Notes under the pieces: model-generated
What the model saw: only the letters and a program-made list of their open reading frames with translations
The model's database searches: none
Told to the model about the DNA's origin: nothing
NCBI GenBank assembly: GCA_019828545.1
Contig: JACVRA010000055.1
Span: 1-64,000 of the forward strand
Source: Paracamarosporium sp. OC-R06-R3
Lineage: Eukaryota > Ascomycota > Dothideomycetes > Pleosporales > Didymosphaeriaceae
Direction: 5' to 3'
DNA length: 64,000 nucleotides
In this document: piece after piece, positions 10,446-22,737 of the stretch
Numbering within the stretch: the first letter of the stretch is position 1
How the letters are laid out: each line of letters begins with the position of its first letter
Program-made: the position numbers and the translations under genes

Positions 10446-11731
10446 AGTGTCCTTCCTGTACTTGTCTGTACGAAAACTCACGGATCTAAACAAAGGCTTT
10501 TCCTTGTTCGGAGGCCTACTGTTCTTAGCAAATGTTCACCATACACTTTTACTTGGCATGATCAGCATTGATCATATATATGAGCTGCATAAACTTGTCC
10601 GAGCAATAGATAAGTACAGCACTATTTCAAAGCTACAGAGAAGCTTAATTCCGTCTTACGTACACCAACCGTATTGCGTAATAAGGTATATATCGTGATC
10701 GCTCCTTGCGCGAGGGCTCGCCCAAGCTTCAGTTGGAGACCTCCGCTAACACCGCGGACCTCAGACCTGAGCTACGTGTCTTTGGCCACGATTTTTGATC
10801 AACCTAATCAATCTGGGTACGTCTGCGCACAGAGAAGCGTCGACAGGGCGACTAACGACGATCCCCTACAGCATTCACGCTATGTAGTAGACTGGCTGCA
10901 GCAAAGCTGTCCAGCCAGCACCTGACCCACCAGATGTCGCGCCATGCAGCCTGATGTGCGGAGCTTCGCAATCGCATTCGCGTCGGAAAGCGCGACTCCG
11001 GAGCTGAACAGCTGCGCAACCGTCGTACCGAAACTCGAAGACAGCACTGCAAAATGTCTGAGGCGCATCAAAGAAATGGAAAGGGCGCCACTCCAAGCTG
11101 ATGCCACATCTTGTTATCTCCATATTCGAAGCAGACATGCTATGACCCGACCACTAGCGCCACCCTCCGCTCCGTTCCTCCACTGTCCGACCCTCCGTAT
11201 AGGGCGTATTTCCGCCCGCTTAGCAGATCAGGGTGAGAGAGTGCGCCAATCAAACCACGTCAAACCCCACGAAGAACCCCAAGCCTTCCTCATGGAGCTT
11301 GGGTCGATGGCCCTTCAGGGATTGCCGAAAAGCTTGGTGGTTCGCGAAGGGCAGTATGAGCATCGCTTTTAGGGACGGACCAAAGTCGCTCCCGCAGCCG
11401 CATTTCCTATAAGGATCGCGCGAGACCGCCAGCCTGGTTTTCCGCCTATAACATGCCACAACATCCGCTTCTTCAGATGATTTCTTGCTAAATCAGATTC
11501 TTTGCAACCTTTGCCACAAGGACGTACTGAATAATAGAACGATACCACATACGAGACGTTAGGTTTAAGCGTCGGTTGTACCCGCTGATCGACCTCGTAG
11601 CTTGATTGCGCGCCTGGTAAGCACTGCTTTTCCGATAATCTAAGCTCGTTTGGAGCTGGCCGCCTCTATTGCGCAAGCACTTGGTTATAATAAAACACAG
11701 CTGATGATGTTCCTGCAGCAACCTTCCCAGC
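10446..11731. other. Intergenic region between hydrolase relic and MFS transporter
   Basis: 1.29 kb. A 142-codon plus-strand frame (10944-11372) and overlapping minus frames lack family motifs and coding bias. It presumably contains the transporter promoter and leader. No repeat or RNA gene seen. Confidence 0.4.
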
Positions 11732-13400
11732 ATGGCAACGCCTGCTACCTTTTCCAATCCTGCACGAGAAGCCGAAGGCCTCGACGAAAAGGCTGCCGAT
11801 GCATACGAGAAGGGCCATGATGCAGATATTCCCTCATCACGGGCACACACATCATTAAATATCGACATAGAGAAGGGCATCCAAAGCGCAGCAATATCCA
11901 CCAACAGTGACGAGAGAACGTTAGGAGGCAACACCGTGCCAGAAGCAGAACAAGATCCTGATATAGTAGATTGGGATGGTCCTGATGATCCCGAGAATCC
12001 ACTCAACTGGCCTGCGAAAAGGAAATGGGCACTCATTGCTATTCTGGGGTTGGTCACGTTGGTCACGTACGTTTCACTCAAGCCGCTGTCCTTCTACTGC
12101 TCACGTTGTTAGCCCCCTCGCATCCTCATTCTTTGCGCCGGGTGTCCCCCAAGTGATGGCATCCTTTGGTGTGACCTCGAACATCCTCGCCGGTCTCGTC
12201 GTCTCCATCTACATTCTCGGTTTCGCCATTGGGCCACTCATCATTGCTCCCATGTCCGAGATGTACGGCAGATTTATGATCTATAACGTCTGCAACGTCT
12301 TTTTCATCATCTTCACTGTCGCTTGTGCCTTGAGCAACAGTATGGGCATGCTGATTGCCTTTCGAGTACTAGCAGGAGTTGCAGGTGCTGCGCCCTTGAC
12401 AATTGGAGGTGGAACTATCGCCGACATCTTCCCACAAGAGCAACGTGCGGGTGCAATGGCCATTTGGTCAATGGGTCCGCTTCTAGGACCTGTACTGGGT
12501 CCAGTTGCCGGTGGATTCCTTGTTAAAGCCAAAGGCTGGCGTTGGGTGTTTTGGATCATCGCAATCTTCGCTGGCTTCTTCGCAATTTGCCTTTACTTCC
12601 TCGGCCGCGAAACCTACCACCCTGTTCTCCTGGCGCGCAAGACTAAACGCCTCCAAAAAGAAACCGGAAACATGAACCTACGCTCTAAACTCGATAGGGG
12701 TCTGCCTCCTCGCGAGATCTTCATCCGCAGCATCGTCCGCCCGGTGAAGATGCTTATCTTTTCGCCCATCGTGGTCTTGATGTCGGTCTACGTCTCTATC
12801 AACTACGGCATCATGTACCTTTTTTTCACCACCATGACGTTCGTTTTCGAGGGCACGTATCACTTCTCTTCTAGTGCTGTCGGCCTCTCGTACCTGGGCA
12901 TGGGCGTTGGTCTAATCATAGGAATGGCCTACGTCGGCAAAGCATCGGACGTGTACATCCGTAAGGCACAGGCAAATGGCGGTGCTAAACCTGAAAATCG
13001 TCTCGAGCTCCCACTCACCATGCCCGGTGCAATTCTCTTACCGATTGGTGTTTTCATCTACGGCTGGACGACCGACAAGGGCGTCCACTGGATTGTTCCT
13101 ATCATAGGAACTGCGCTCGTTGGCCTTGGGAATCTGACTGGTATGATGACCATTCAGACGTATTTGGTTGATGCGTTTACCGTTCACGCGGCCTCTGCCA
13201 TCGCCGCGAACACCCTTCTCCGATCGATCTTTGGCGCTTTCCTCCCGCTTGCTGGTCTCGATATGTTTGATGCACTAGGTCTTGGTTGGGGGAATTCTTT
13301 GCTGGGGTTCGTTGCGCTCGCACTGATTCCTGTGCCGCTGCTCTTCCGGTTCAGGGGCGAGAGGATACGCACGAATCCGAAGTACCAGGTGGAGTTTTAG
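11732..13400 (+). CDS. MFS multidrug transporter, DHA1 (12-TM drug:H+ antiporter) family
   Basis: Plasma-membrane proton antiporter for small toxic compounds; substrate unknown. Two exons (11732-12066, 12113-13400) over a 46-nt intron give 540 residues. A polar N-terminal tail of about 95 residues ends in the family signature DWDGPDDPENPLNWP, followed by TM1. The loop-2 motif is seen as MSEMYGR. RVLAGVAGAAPLTIGGGTIADIF marks TM4. GPLLGPVLGPVAGGFL is the antiporter motif C in TM5. A central cytosolic loop with many Lys/Arg precedes six more membrane segments. The protein looks intact. No biosynthetic cluster surrounds it, so a self-resistance role is not indicated. Confidence 0.95.
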
Positions 13401-15088
13401 CAAAGGTCCGGTGGCAAAAATTTCCAGAGAGATGTAAGTTTACGGGTTTGAGCATTTCAGCGGGCGTTGGAAATAGAACGGCTCAAGGTAGCCAGCAGCA
13501 TTTGCATATAGCCTATTTGTAATGAGCGACAGCATGGTCCGGCGCTTTGCGTACCCACAGTATATAACAATCCATTTTGTTGTCCAACAGTTGCCACGCT
13601 CACGATGGGTGGCAGTGAGTTGATTCGTGGCTGCACGATTCCCGCATTTGCTGCTGATGTAGAGGCTTGGCGCTGCAATGCTTCCCTTCGCGGAAGGTGT
13701 AATTGTAGGCTAAGATGGGGGCACACTAGCGCAGGACAAGGCGAGTGAGAGTGTCTCAGATGGAACGATTTTGGAAGTTTGGGCGCGAAAGCTGTCCGTT
13801 TTGGCCGCGTACATGGGTGCAGGTCAACCGGTACGGGGCGTGACGGGTGTTCACTCGACGGCGAGGACAAGGCAGGCGGTCTTTGAAACAGCTGCTGTGT
13901 TCCGCTAGTGCACGTCACGAGACATGGCAGCATGCACTTGAGCCTCAGCAGCGGCTCGTCAGAGGATGCGATGGGATGATGGCTGCGGGCGACATATGAC
14001 GCAACGTCCAAGGCAGCATTAGCAAGCAAGCAGGTGTAGCGGCGTGCGGTATACTGTGTACGGAGTTGGAGAGGGGCTGTGGCGATCAGGTGCCGCTTTG
14101 GTCGAGCGCGAGAGAGATGAATGATTTGGCCGGCTCGCTGGGCCTCTGATAGGGCGTTGCAGGGGCGAATATTACTCCACGGCTTCGTTATCGAGGACAT
14201 GCAGGGCATGCAGGGCACGGCGACCGACAGACGTCTGCAGGAGGGATGCGTGTGGGATCTGGGAGGCGTCTGGGAGGCGTCTGCCCTGGCACGGCTTCCG
14301 GCGCCATTGGCCCGCTGTGTCGTCGGCTGGGGCGCGCGATGCGTCTCCGGGTGCGTGTCTGGGGAGCGTCGGTCGTCATCCAAAGTCATATGATGAAGGC
14401 CGGCACGAGGAGGCGTCGCCGTCACCGTGATCTCTGGCTAGGCGCGCTACCACAGCACACCTGCACACCTGGTTCCTTATCATTATCGGCGCGCCCTCGG
14501 CTAGCCGTCTTCGGCAACGGCGGCCTCTCCAGCTATCCCAGTGTGACTCGCAGTGCTCACCCAACAACGCGCCCAGCGCTGCTCTTCTTCCTCGAGTGCG
14601 CCAGCGTCCCTCCTCCTTTATCCTTTCCTTTCTCCTGTCTCCTTTCTCCACCCGCGTTTCTTCCCTTCCTCCCCGCTGCCCTTCACCACCCGGCCCGCCA
14701 CAGCTGCCTACCACCCTCGCTCGCCATCCTCCGCACCTATCACACCTTCGCCCTGCGCCTGTGCCTGCGATTTCAGGCCTTGGCTGCGCATCGCCGTCTC
14801 TTCCCTCAAGCGCCGCAGCTGCCTGCTTCTTCCTACCGCCCGCCACGGCCACGTCGGACATCCTACTGTCGAACCAGCATCCTTGACCGCCCCACGGCCT
14901 AGCTACTCGACCAGCACCACCAGCACCACCGGCACCACCACCACGTACCCTCCTTCCTCCTCGCCACTGCAGCTTCATGTGCAACGTCCTCACTCCCAAC
15001 CTGTATCCGCATCTCCGACGGTAGCTAAACCGAGTGGGAACAAGCAAGAGAGGGGTCGGGACCAGGCTGGTCGCCCAGCGACGCCATC
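13401..15088. other. Long intergenic and 5' leader region of Atg1
   Basis: 1.69 kb. The 3' part (about 14560-14960) is strongly pyrimidine-rich with CCT/CAC runs, typical of fungal promoters and leaders. It has a short direct repeat around 14264-14287 (CTGGGAGGCGT twice) and CACCAC/CAGCAC triplet runs near 14908-14945. Long open frames on both strands here are compositional. See also the upstream ORF at 14977. Confidence 0.5.
14977..15024 (+). promoter_or_regulatory. Upstream ORF in the Atg1 leader
   Basis: A 15-codon ORF beginning at an ATG and ending in TAG, 64 nt before the Atg1 start. If transcription begins upstream of it, scanning ribosomes would meet it first. The transcription start is not known from sequence. 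Confidence 0.4.
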
Positions 15089-18000
15089 ATGGCAGCTCCA
15101 TCCAACAACCAGCTGCGCACGCGCAGGCCAGCTCCCGCGAGCCAGGCGTCTTCCTCCTCCCCAGAGATGATCGGCAACTTCAAACGGCTTGAACACATCG
15201 GCAAAGGCAGCTTTGCGGAGGTCTATCGCGGCATCCATGTCGTACGAAGCCCCTCTTTCATTTTGTTCTCTTGTGCAAGGCATGTGGAGCGTCTGCCTAC
15301 TGTTTTGGTTCGACCCTTGTAACGAGACAAGTGCTAACCCTTCTTCGTCTGCAGGAAAAGCGCCAGTCCGTCGCCATCAAGTCGGTCAACATGAGCAAGC
15401 TGAACAAGAAGCTCAAGGACAACCTCGCATCCGAGATCTCCATCCTGCGCAGCCTGCTTCACCCACACGTCGTTGCCTTGATCGATTGCCATGAAACGCC
15501 CTCCCGAATGCATATAATAATGGAATTCTGTGAGCTGGGGGACCTGTCATCTTTCATCAAGAAACGTGCCGATCTCGTAAACCACCCGTCGACCCAGCGT
15601 ATGATTGAGAAATACCCGAATCCAGAAGTAGGAGGCTTGAATGAAGTAATAGTCCGGCACTTCGCAAAACAGACGGCCAGCGCCCTGGAGTTTCTCCGGT
15701 CCAAGAACTACATTCATCGTGACCTGAAACCGCAAAATCTGCTTTTGAATCCGTCATCCATGTTTTATTCCCAAAGCGGCATTCTCGATCGTATGCCTCT
15801 GGCCGCCTCTGCCAACTCGCTCATCCCTGCTGCTGGTGTAGAATCTCTCCCCATGCTCAAGATTGCTGATTTCGGATTCGCACGGATACTGCCAAACACT
15901 TCTCTCGCTGAGACGCTCTGCGGCTCTCCTCTCTATATGGCGCCAGAAATCCTGCGGTACGAGAAATACGACGCGAAGGCTGATCTGTGGTCTGTAGGCA
16001 CCGTCCTGTTCGAGATGATGTGCGCCAGGCCACCCTTCCGAGCAAACAATCACGTCGAGCTTCTCAAAAAGATCGAAGATCGAAAGGACCAAATCAGGTT
16101 TTCAGAAGGCCTTGTCGCTAGTAGGGCAATGAAGAACCTCATCCGCGCCTTGCTGAAGCGTCACCCTCTCGAACGCATGTCCTACGAGAGCTTCTTCTCC
16201 GATCCTGTCATTCGCGATGAAATTCCCGGTTTGGTTGATGAAGATCTCCCGCAATCAGCGTCGCAATCTATGGCGCCAGAGCCGATCGCTGAGCCTAAGC
16301 GAACGTCAAAAGTGCCTGCCGAGATGGATCGACGAGCTTCAGAAAGCCCATACTCTCAGTCACCCAGAGGGACAAATTACGGCACCACACCACCTTCGCG
16401 ACCTAGCTCTCGTCCAACATCTGGCCAGTTCACTACGGCTCCACTCCGGACGGCATCTGTTCGTCGCTTGAGCAATACTCCGCAATCGCCAGTTGAGCAA
16501 CATCCTTCGCAACGCGAACAACGAAGGCCAAGTCTCACTAATGCTGCTACTGCGCCTGTTCGTCCAGCCACTCTCCATGACCAGGTTGTGGACCCTTCAT
16601 ACACCGCGACCAGGCGTCGTGTCTCGCGCGACGAAGTCCTTCCTCCGCCCTCCGGCTTGAAAGAACACCTCGAACGCGAACGCATGCCGCAACGGCCAGA
16701 GGTTGCCATGAGGGAGGCCGCGGAGCGGGCCGCTCAAGATACCGCTATTGATGAAGGGTTCGTTTTTGTCGAGAAGCGACGTGTGGAAATCGATGCACTG
16801 GCGGATGAGATAGCAGCAAGCCCGCAAACGGCAAGAGATCGTAACATTACCAGGGAGACTGCAATGAAACGGCGAGCAACAACCCAAGGCTCGCCCACAT
16901 CTACCACAGGCGCGACCGTTCCGTCGAGAGCCATTCAGATCCAGCAAAAGCAGACTGCTGTGCATCAACGAACCGGTTCGTATGAGCGTCGCTATCGCCC
17001 AAGTTTCGAGAGCGCGACCTCGGCACTTTCGAAGGCCATGAACATGGTCAATATTCGAGGCCTCGGGCTTTCGCCGCCGTTGATGAAGGGTGCATCCCCG
17101 CCGCAGGGTTACGCCGGTTTCCCGGTTTATCCCACAGCCCAAAGCAGCCTCCTGCTAGTTGGAGAGACCGGAAAAGTCACGGACAAGAGCGAAGACGCCT
17201 CGATCATTAAGAAGATCGAGCAGCTTGCTCAGCTCAGCCATGTTGTTTATGGCTTTGCAGAAGTCAAATACAAGCAGCTTGTGCCGGTTGCGCCGAGTGA
17301 CCAGGGTCTAGGCATCGGAGCAAAGGGAGTCAGAAGACCAAACAGCGAAGAATTAGAAGATGATGAAGATGAAGATCTTACGCCGGATACCATCTTGGTC
17401 ATATCTGAAGAAGCTTTAGTGCTTTATGTCAAGGCTCTTGGAATGCTCAACAAAGCCATGGACATTACCGCAAGTTATTGGAACCGAATCGGTCGTGGCC
17501 CATCTTCTGAAGGCAACGGCCGTACGGCGATGAATACTGAACGCTTCCAGGATGTGGTCAAGTGGCTTCGCGATCGATTCAACGAGTGCTGCGTCAAATC
17601 AGAGATTGTTGCGCGAAAGCTGAAGCAGGCACAGGTCCTGCTCCCATCTGATCACCCGAGTCATCCTAATAACCGCTCGACGGCTTCTGGTTCTGCGACC
17701 ACAGTTGGCTCTGCTGACAACATTCTTCTCACAACAGGCGTGACGGCAGAGAAATTGATGTACGACCGTGCTCTCGAAATGAGTAGAACCGCTGCGGTGA
17801 ATGAGCTCGTGGGCGCTGATCTTCCTGGCTGCGACTTGAACTATTGGACCGCCATTCTGATGTTGGAAGCCATTCTCGAAGATGAAGATGAGTCGTCCAG
17901 CCAAAGACTTGGCAGCGAAGAGATTGACGGTCTGGAAAGCGATGACCGACAAGCCATTCAGAAACGTATGTTGTCATTCCATGTCAGACAAGCAGACTCA

Positions 18001-18162
18001 GCTAATTTCCAAGCAGTGCTTGAAGGCATGAAAGGTCGCCACGCGGCACTCAAGAAGAAGCTGCAGCTGCAGAAAGCACAGAAACGCGCGTCCATTACAA
18101 GCGCACCTGCTCCCCATTCAGCTACCCGCAGCTCGCCTTCGTCGCAGGGCACTGCGCGGTGA
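15089..18162 (+). CDS. ATG1: Serine/threonine-protein kinase Atg1 (ULK family)
   Basis: Kinase that starts autophagy together with Atg13 and Atg17 at the phagophore assembly site, downstream of TORC1. Two exons (15089-15241, 15355-18162) over a 113-nt intron give 986 residues. Kinase domain: glycine loop [12 protein letters not shown] at 37-48, ATP-binding Lys60 in [14 protein letters not shown] at 172-181, DFGFAR from 222, and [11 protein letters not shown]. An insertion of about 30 residues between the HRD and DFG motifs is usual for fungal Atg1. A long disordered Ser/Pro/Arg-rich middle (about 340-640) should hold Atg8- and TORC1-related sites. The C-terminal third is the conserved tandem MIT (EAT) domain that binds Atg13. 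Length and order match the family. Confidence 0.97.
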
Positions 18163-19594
18163 TGTATCGACGCAATATCTGTCTATTCAGGAAGAAGACG
18201 CACGTTGTTGAATTTTGTTTCGCATTTCCGCATTTAGCATTTGAGTTCGCAAAGCGCTGCATTATCAGGCGTTCGGATCGGCGCACAGAGTACTTTACTT
18301 ACCTCACCTCTCCTCGTTGCTTAGCTTGCCTATTTGTTCCTTCTTTTAGCATACTATGTGTTTAGTGCGCTCAACAAGGCGCATACAACGGCCGACTGGG
18401 GCACTCAGCCAGACTGTATTGTCGCGCGCATGATACCAGATCTTCAGCAGATCACCTTCATGGCGTCTTGGGCTTACTCGCTATCGTATCTTGTTTCGCG
18501 TTTGTTTGTTGCTGTCAGGTTTTTGCTTTCCTTTTTTTATATATGTGGGATTGGTTGGAACGGGGCGGCGTACACAGGGTGTAGGGTCATTATCATGGCA
18601 TGGCATGGCATGGTATGGATTTCGGGATCTGCACGGCTGGCTGGCTTGGATCATACCGATGGATGGATCGGAGCAAATTGACACCAACACGGAGTGGTAC
18701 CTCGAGGACTTGCTTGGATCAGTGTGTGCAGGGAATTCAGAAGGAGGTTATACCTACCTACCTACGTCTATAGTGTATAGGTGAATATGATTGTTGCGAA
18801 AGCTTGACTGGTGCTTGGTGTCTGGTGATGCGCGGTGCGGTGCTTGTGTGTCGTGAAGAGAGTGGTTTTCATGAGTGCGTGGAGAAAGTTGAGCGAGCGC
18901 GTCTTAAGTTTGCCATGACTAGGAGTAGGGGATGCGTCATAAGAAGGCAGAATATGCGGCTTGCTACTTGTATCAGCGTACTGTTTGCCACCCGGGTTGA
19001 CTGGGGCGTGGGTTGACAGTATATACTCTTTGTACCGTGCCGCACCGTCTTTTCCTTTTTCTTTCCGGTAAAGCGCGCGCGGGACTGGCTAGCTCGACGT
19101 TTAACATGCAGGTCATGTGAAGCGTAGCAGGTTGAGTTATATCTCTCCGCCGGTCTGTCATAGCTCTTGGTGCACTTCGATGTATTGTTGGTGGCATGTG
19201 GGCTTTAAATGGGGACGGGGAAAGATTCAGACCTAGCGAAATGCTTAACATTGTAGAGAAGTAGATCAGATAACACCTACGATATAAGAAGCCGTTGAAC
19301 AATTTAGGGGAAGTTAACCTGGCATCATCAGAGCAATTTCTATACAATGGGCAGGGCTGCAAATTTTGTTTGCTTTTTCTCCGTGTAAGTCAAGAAGAGG
19401 GGCTTCACAATATACCGCATCTACACGGCTGATGTGATTAACTTCGCCTATGGACCACAGTATCGGTTTTTCTGTTTCGCGGCATTACAACAACCCTTGA
19501 CCCATATTCTAGCGCGCCATGAACGACGACGACGACAAACACCACTACCACCCGACTGCATAGCCCACAGAGCACATCACCTCATCGCCGTCCC
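18163..19594. other. Convergent 3' region between Atg1 and HET gene
   Basis: 1.43 kb between convergent genes, T-rich in places, with a short CATGG tandem repeat. No coding, RNA or mobile feature recognised. Confidence 0.45.
18594..18618. repeat. Pentanucleotide tandem repeat (CATGG)4 TATGG
   Basis: Four perfect CATGG units followed by one TATGG unit in the non-coding region after Atg1; a small satellite of a kind prone to length change. Confidence 0.85.
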
Positions 19595-21595
19595 TCAAAA
19601 CAACGCAATCTTCTCGCATTCAACCCCGTACTGGAGCCTCGTCATCTCATTCCTTTCCCTACCCCAACTCACATACCCCGCTCCCACCCTCTCATACTTG
19701 AGCCCAACCCTACAACACACCAGAAGAAAGTACACGTATACTCTTCCTCCTGGCCCACGGAGCGAAGAGAGAGCTACGGCCCGGACGCTCGTTCTATCCA
19801 GGCTATTCGCTTCTTGGATGCTGTCGAATGAGAATTCCGACTTGACTTCGCGGTAGGTGTATGGTATTGAAAGGTCGGTGATGTGCATTTTAAGGCACGC
19901 GTTGGAACCTGCGTCAGACTCCCACTTGCAGGGAGATATCGGTGCGCGAAGGACAATGTGAGCTGCCGAAAGCTGTCCAAATTCGTTGGCTGGATCGGTG
20001 TGGATGATTTCGATGGAGTCGATGTAAGCGAGCTTCGTGATGTGGAAGTCAGGTGTGTAGGGTGGTGAGACCGGGGTATCGACTTTTGCCCAGCTCCAGC
20101 TTGGGCTGCGGTAGTGGTGTTCTGTTGAGGGGGGAGAGGCCTGGACTGTTTTGTCGACTGTCCAGGCGAGGGCGTGGGGGAGGTCGCTTCGGAAGAAGCC
20201 GGCGATGTAGCGTTCTTTGAAGTGCGTTGCGTATATTTCTGCAATGGAGGAGAGTGCGGCGAATTTATCTAGGGCTGGGTAGGTGAGCCGGCGGCGGGTG
20301 TAGTCGGTTAGGAGAGCTTGCCATGCTTTGCGATCGGGAATCTGGTTCGAGTCGAAGCTGTACGTGCCGAAGAATTTTGCGGAATGGCTCCAAGTCGGAG
20401 AGTATGGTAAGCCGTCTGGATATCGTTCTGATTCCATCCTTGACTCAGCACATTCCCAGCGCAATTGTAGTTTTCCGAAATGGAGGATGCGCGGAGAAAG
20501 CATGCGTTCTTGCAAGACCCATCCGCGCTCGTTCAACGGAGCAGAGTCGTACGCTTCATGTTCATAGCCGTGATGAAACATGACGAAAGAGCCGCTCCAC
20601 TGCTCAGCAGAAATGGCAATCCTTGGTGTGAAAATCTGTGCACCCGATCTCCAGTAGAAAAGCCCTGCATTTGAATGCGATCCAGAGTCCGCCGCTAGGT
20701 TTACAAGACCGTTCTGATATATCGAAGACATGGCTTTGACATGTCTAAGCCAGTCTTGTTTGCTACCCTCTCCCGCTTGAAGTATGCATAACGAATCAAT
20801 CCAGAGAAAACCAATGCCTATTTGGTGACATACTGTAATAGCATCCCTGAAGGTCCTTGGTAGAAGACTGAGATCGATGCCTGATTTTAGCCGTTTCAGA
20901 TTCTTGTTGGACAACTTCAAGTGGTTTGGATCGGGACCCCAGCAATGACTTAATGTGGCGTATGCTATTCTATCCTCGAATGTGATAGACGTTTGGGAGA
21001 GTTTAACTTTGCGTGCAATTCGATTCATGTTCAATCGCTGCAAGTACGACTTGGTTTCGAGGAGACGCACCTCGCCCTTCGATAGGTAGAGCAACCGTGG
21101 CGGAAGATAAGACAGGCCTTGGTGGTAGTCGCATCCTTTATGTGTTGTCATGCATTTCTTGAGCCACGATCGAGCTAAGAGCATGGCCTCAGGATGCTCA
21201 GTAGACGGTGGTGCTTCATACGTATTTTGAATTCGCTGGTCATCGACACCGGCTTCTCGCGACAGCCCTATGTTCACCCAATTCCGTGCGCCCTTGAACC
21301 ACAGCTCCAGTCGGCCATCTGTCGGACTCATACGGGTGAGAACAAAATCCCCATGCAGATGCACTGGCTGAGAATCTGCCGTAGCGCCTTTTCCTGATAG
21401 AGCTTCATTTCCTTCTGCGATTGGTTCTTCTCGTCGCATCAACATGCAAGTATAACAGCCCGCCTCACTTCCCGCTCTTCTACTTGCCTTAAATGTACGG
21501 AAGGTTCCCGATTTGGACAATGCACCCTCTTTAGTGACCCATCCTGCATTGTGGTTCACGCGTTGGAATATGCCCTGGCAATAATCGCAGAACAT
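19595..21595 (-). CDS. HET-domain protein (heterokaryon incompatibility family)
   Basis: Single-exon protein of 666 residues. The HET domain, related to TIR folds and able to trigger cell death in incompatible fusions, starts near residue 211 with AYATLSHCWG. It continues through LPRTFRDAITVCHQIGIGFLWIDSLCI (245-271) and the third block VNLAADSGSHSNAGLF. Upstream is the usual Cys-containing region, with CDYC at 3-6 and CYTC at 47-50. Downstream are WVLQERMLSPRILHFG and the C-terminal PSWSWAKVD block found in long fungal HET proteins. No STAND partner or LRR is attached. Whether it acts in allorecognition is not shown by the sequence. Confidence 0.93.
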   Translation of the reverse strand: MFCDYCQGIFQRVNHNAGWVTKEGALSKSGTFRTFKASRRAGSEAGCYTCMLMRREEPIAEGNEALSGKGATADSQPVHLHGDFVLTRMSPTDGRLELWFKGARNWVNIGLSREAGVDDQRIQNTYEAPPSTEHPEAMLLARSWLKKCMTTHKGCDYHQGLSYLPPRLLYLSKGEVRLLETKSYLQRLNMNRIARKVKLSQTSITFEDRIAYATLSHCWGPDPNHLKLSNKNLKRLKSGIDLSLLPRTFRDAITVCHQIGIGFLWIDSLCILQAGEGSKQDWLRHVKAMSSIYQNGLVNLAADSGSHSNAGLFYWRSGAQIFTPRIAISAEQWSGSFVMFHHGYEHEAYDSAPLNERGWVLQERMLSPRILHFGKLQLRWECAESRMESERYPDGLPYSPTWSHSAKFFGTYSFDSNQIPDRKAWQALLTDYTRRRLTYPALDKFAALSSIAEIYATHFKERYIAGFFRSDLPHALAWTVDKTVQASPPSTEHHYRSPSWSWAKVDTPVSPPYTPDFHITKLAYIDSIEIIHTDPANEFGQLSAAHIVLRAPISPCKWESDAGSNACLKMHITDLSIPYTYREVKSEFSFDSIQEANSLDRTSVRAVALSSLRGPGGRVYVYFLLVCCRVGLKYERVGAGYVSWGRERNEMTRLQYGVECEKIALF

Positions 21596-22367
21596 TCGCC
21601 CTCAATTGTCACAGGCGATCATTGGTAATCGGAGTGGATTTGTGTTCAGGAGACCTCAGGTTATGTACGTTGGTGTGGAACGAAAAGAGGTGAGATAGGC
21701 GACATACGAAGACTGAGCAATGTGTAGCTGCATGTACGTGTGGAACCGGCTAGTAGGCCAAGATGACTATTTATAGCTGTACTGCTCCTTTGCCAAGGGC
21801 TTTCACACAAAAGCATGTAGATCCACCTACCCATATCATACTCTTGCAGCAATAAAGTTCCAATATCGATTGGGTCGTTTCGTGGCCTACAAAGCACGTA
21901 AAGACTCGAAAATCGACTTTTTTCGTTTTCATCCAAAAGTCACAAGATGAAGTACTGTCTACCAATGCGTTAGCCTTTCTAGGGCTCTATATCGTGGCTC
22001 CAAACATCGTTTTCACAGTGTATCCCCTAGTGAAGAAACTCAAATGCTCTGGAAGAGAGTAAACCACCATTCTATACTGAATTGCGTACTTCTTAAGGCG
22101 AATGCATAGAGTAAAAACGGATATTGTTTCCCAATTTCTAACTTCTGCAGGTGTTGCCCTTGCTCTTAGGGCTATATTAGGCACGGAAGGAGTGTCGATT
22201 TGTGAGCCTACAGCCGACATTGACCTGAAGACGTATAATTAGCAAACCGCCAACACCACGCGAACAACCCACCACTGGGAGCAACTCACTCTGTCCTCAC
22301 TATTTGCACACGCCTCCACTTTTCCGTCCCAACCGCGCCCTCAACCTTCGACTTTCCACACCCCAAC
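21596..22367. other. Promoter side of the HET gene, 3' side of the SDH factor
   Basis: 772 nt of relatively AT-rich DNA between two minus-strand genes. Short frames only; no feature seen. Confidence 0.4.
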
Positions 22368-22737
22368 CTAACCCTTAACATCCCTAACCCCCTCCTCCCC
22401 ATACATGTCCAACTGCCTCCTCCCCTTCCTCAAAAGATACTCAATCGTCCCGAAATCCTTCCTATCTACTGTGCGATGCTTATGGAACTCGTTTCTATTC
22501 GCCTCATCAGTCCTCTCCTTGTGGCCAATCATCATGCTGGAAACATACCTTGCCAAGAGGCGGAAGTGCTCGCGGTTATTCTGGGAGAAAGGCGTGAGAA
22601 GGATGCAGTGCGGACGAGGGTGGGACATGAGAATGAGTAGGACAGGCATTACTCACAGCCGGTTTGTTCCTCGCAGCCCGCAGACACTGCCGATACAGGC
22701 TCAGCACATCCCTTTGCAGTCCCGACAACCTCGCCAT
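22368..22737 (-). CDS. SDH6: Succinate dehydrogenase assembly factor 1 (LYR-motif protein)
   Basis: Small mitochondrial chaperone that helps insert Fe-S clusters into the SDH iron-sulfur subunit. Three exons on the minus strand (22737-22657, 22580-22549, 22494-22368), with introns of 76 and 54 nt, give 79 residues. LYR is at 14-16 in the start MARLSGLQRDVLSLYRQCLR. It is followed by NREHFRLLARNEFHKH, which spans both splices, then DRKDFGTIEYLLRKGRRQL, the SDHAF1 signature. The middle exon is only 32 nt. Without splicing, only a misleading frame running through intron sequence is visible. Confidence 0.93.

Noticed and set aside
10944..11372. 142-codon plus-strand frame upstream of the MFS gene
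   Set aside because: No recognisable motif and overlapping minus-strand frames; not called.
13457..14425. 322-codon minus-strand open frame upstream of Atg1
   Set aside because: Rich in Pro, Ser, Arg, His and Thr as expected from C-rich promoter DNA read in reverse; no motif, no splice signals. Overlapping frames on the other strand are open too.
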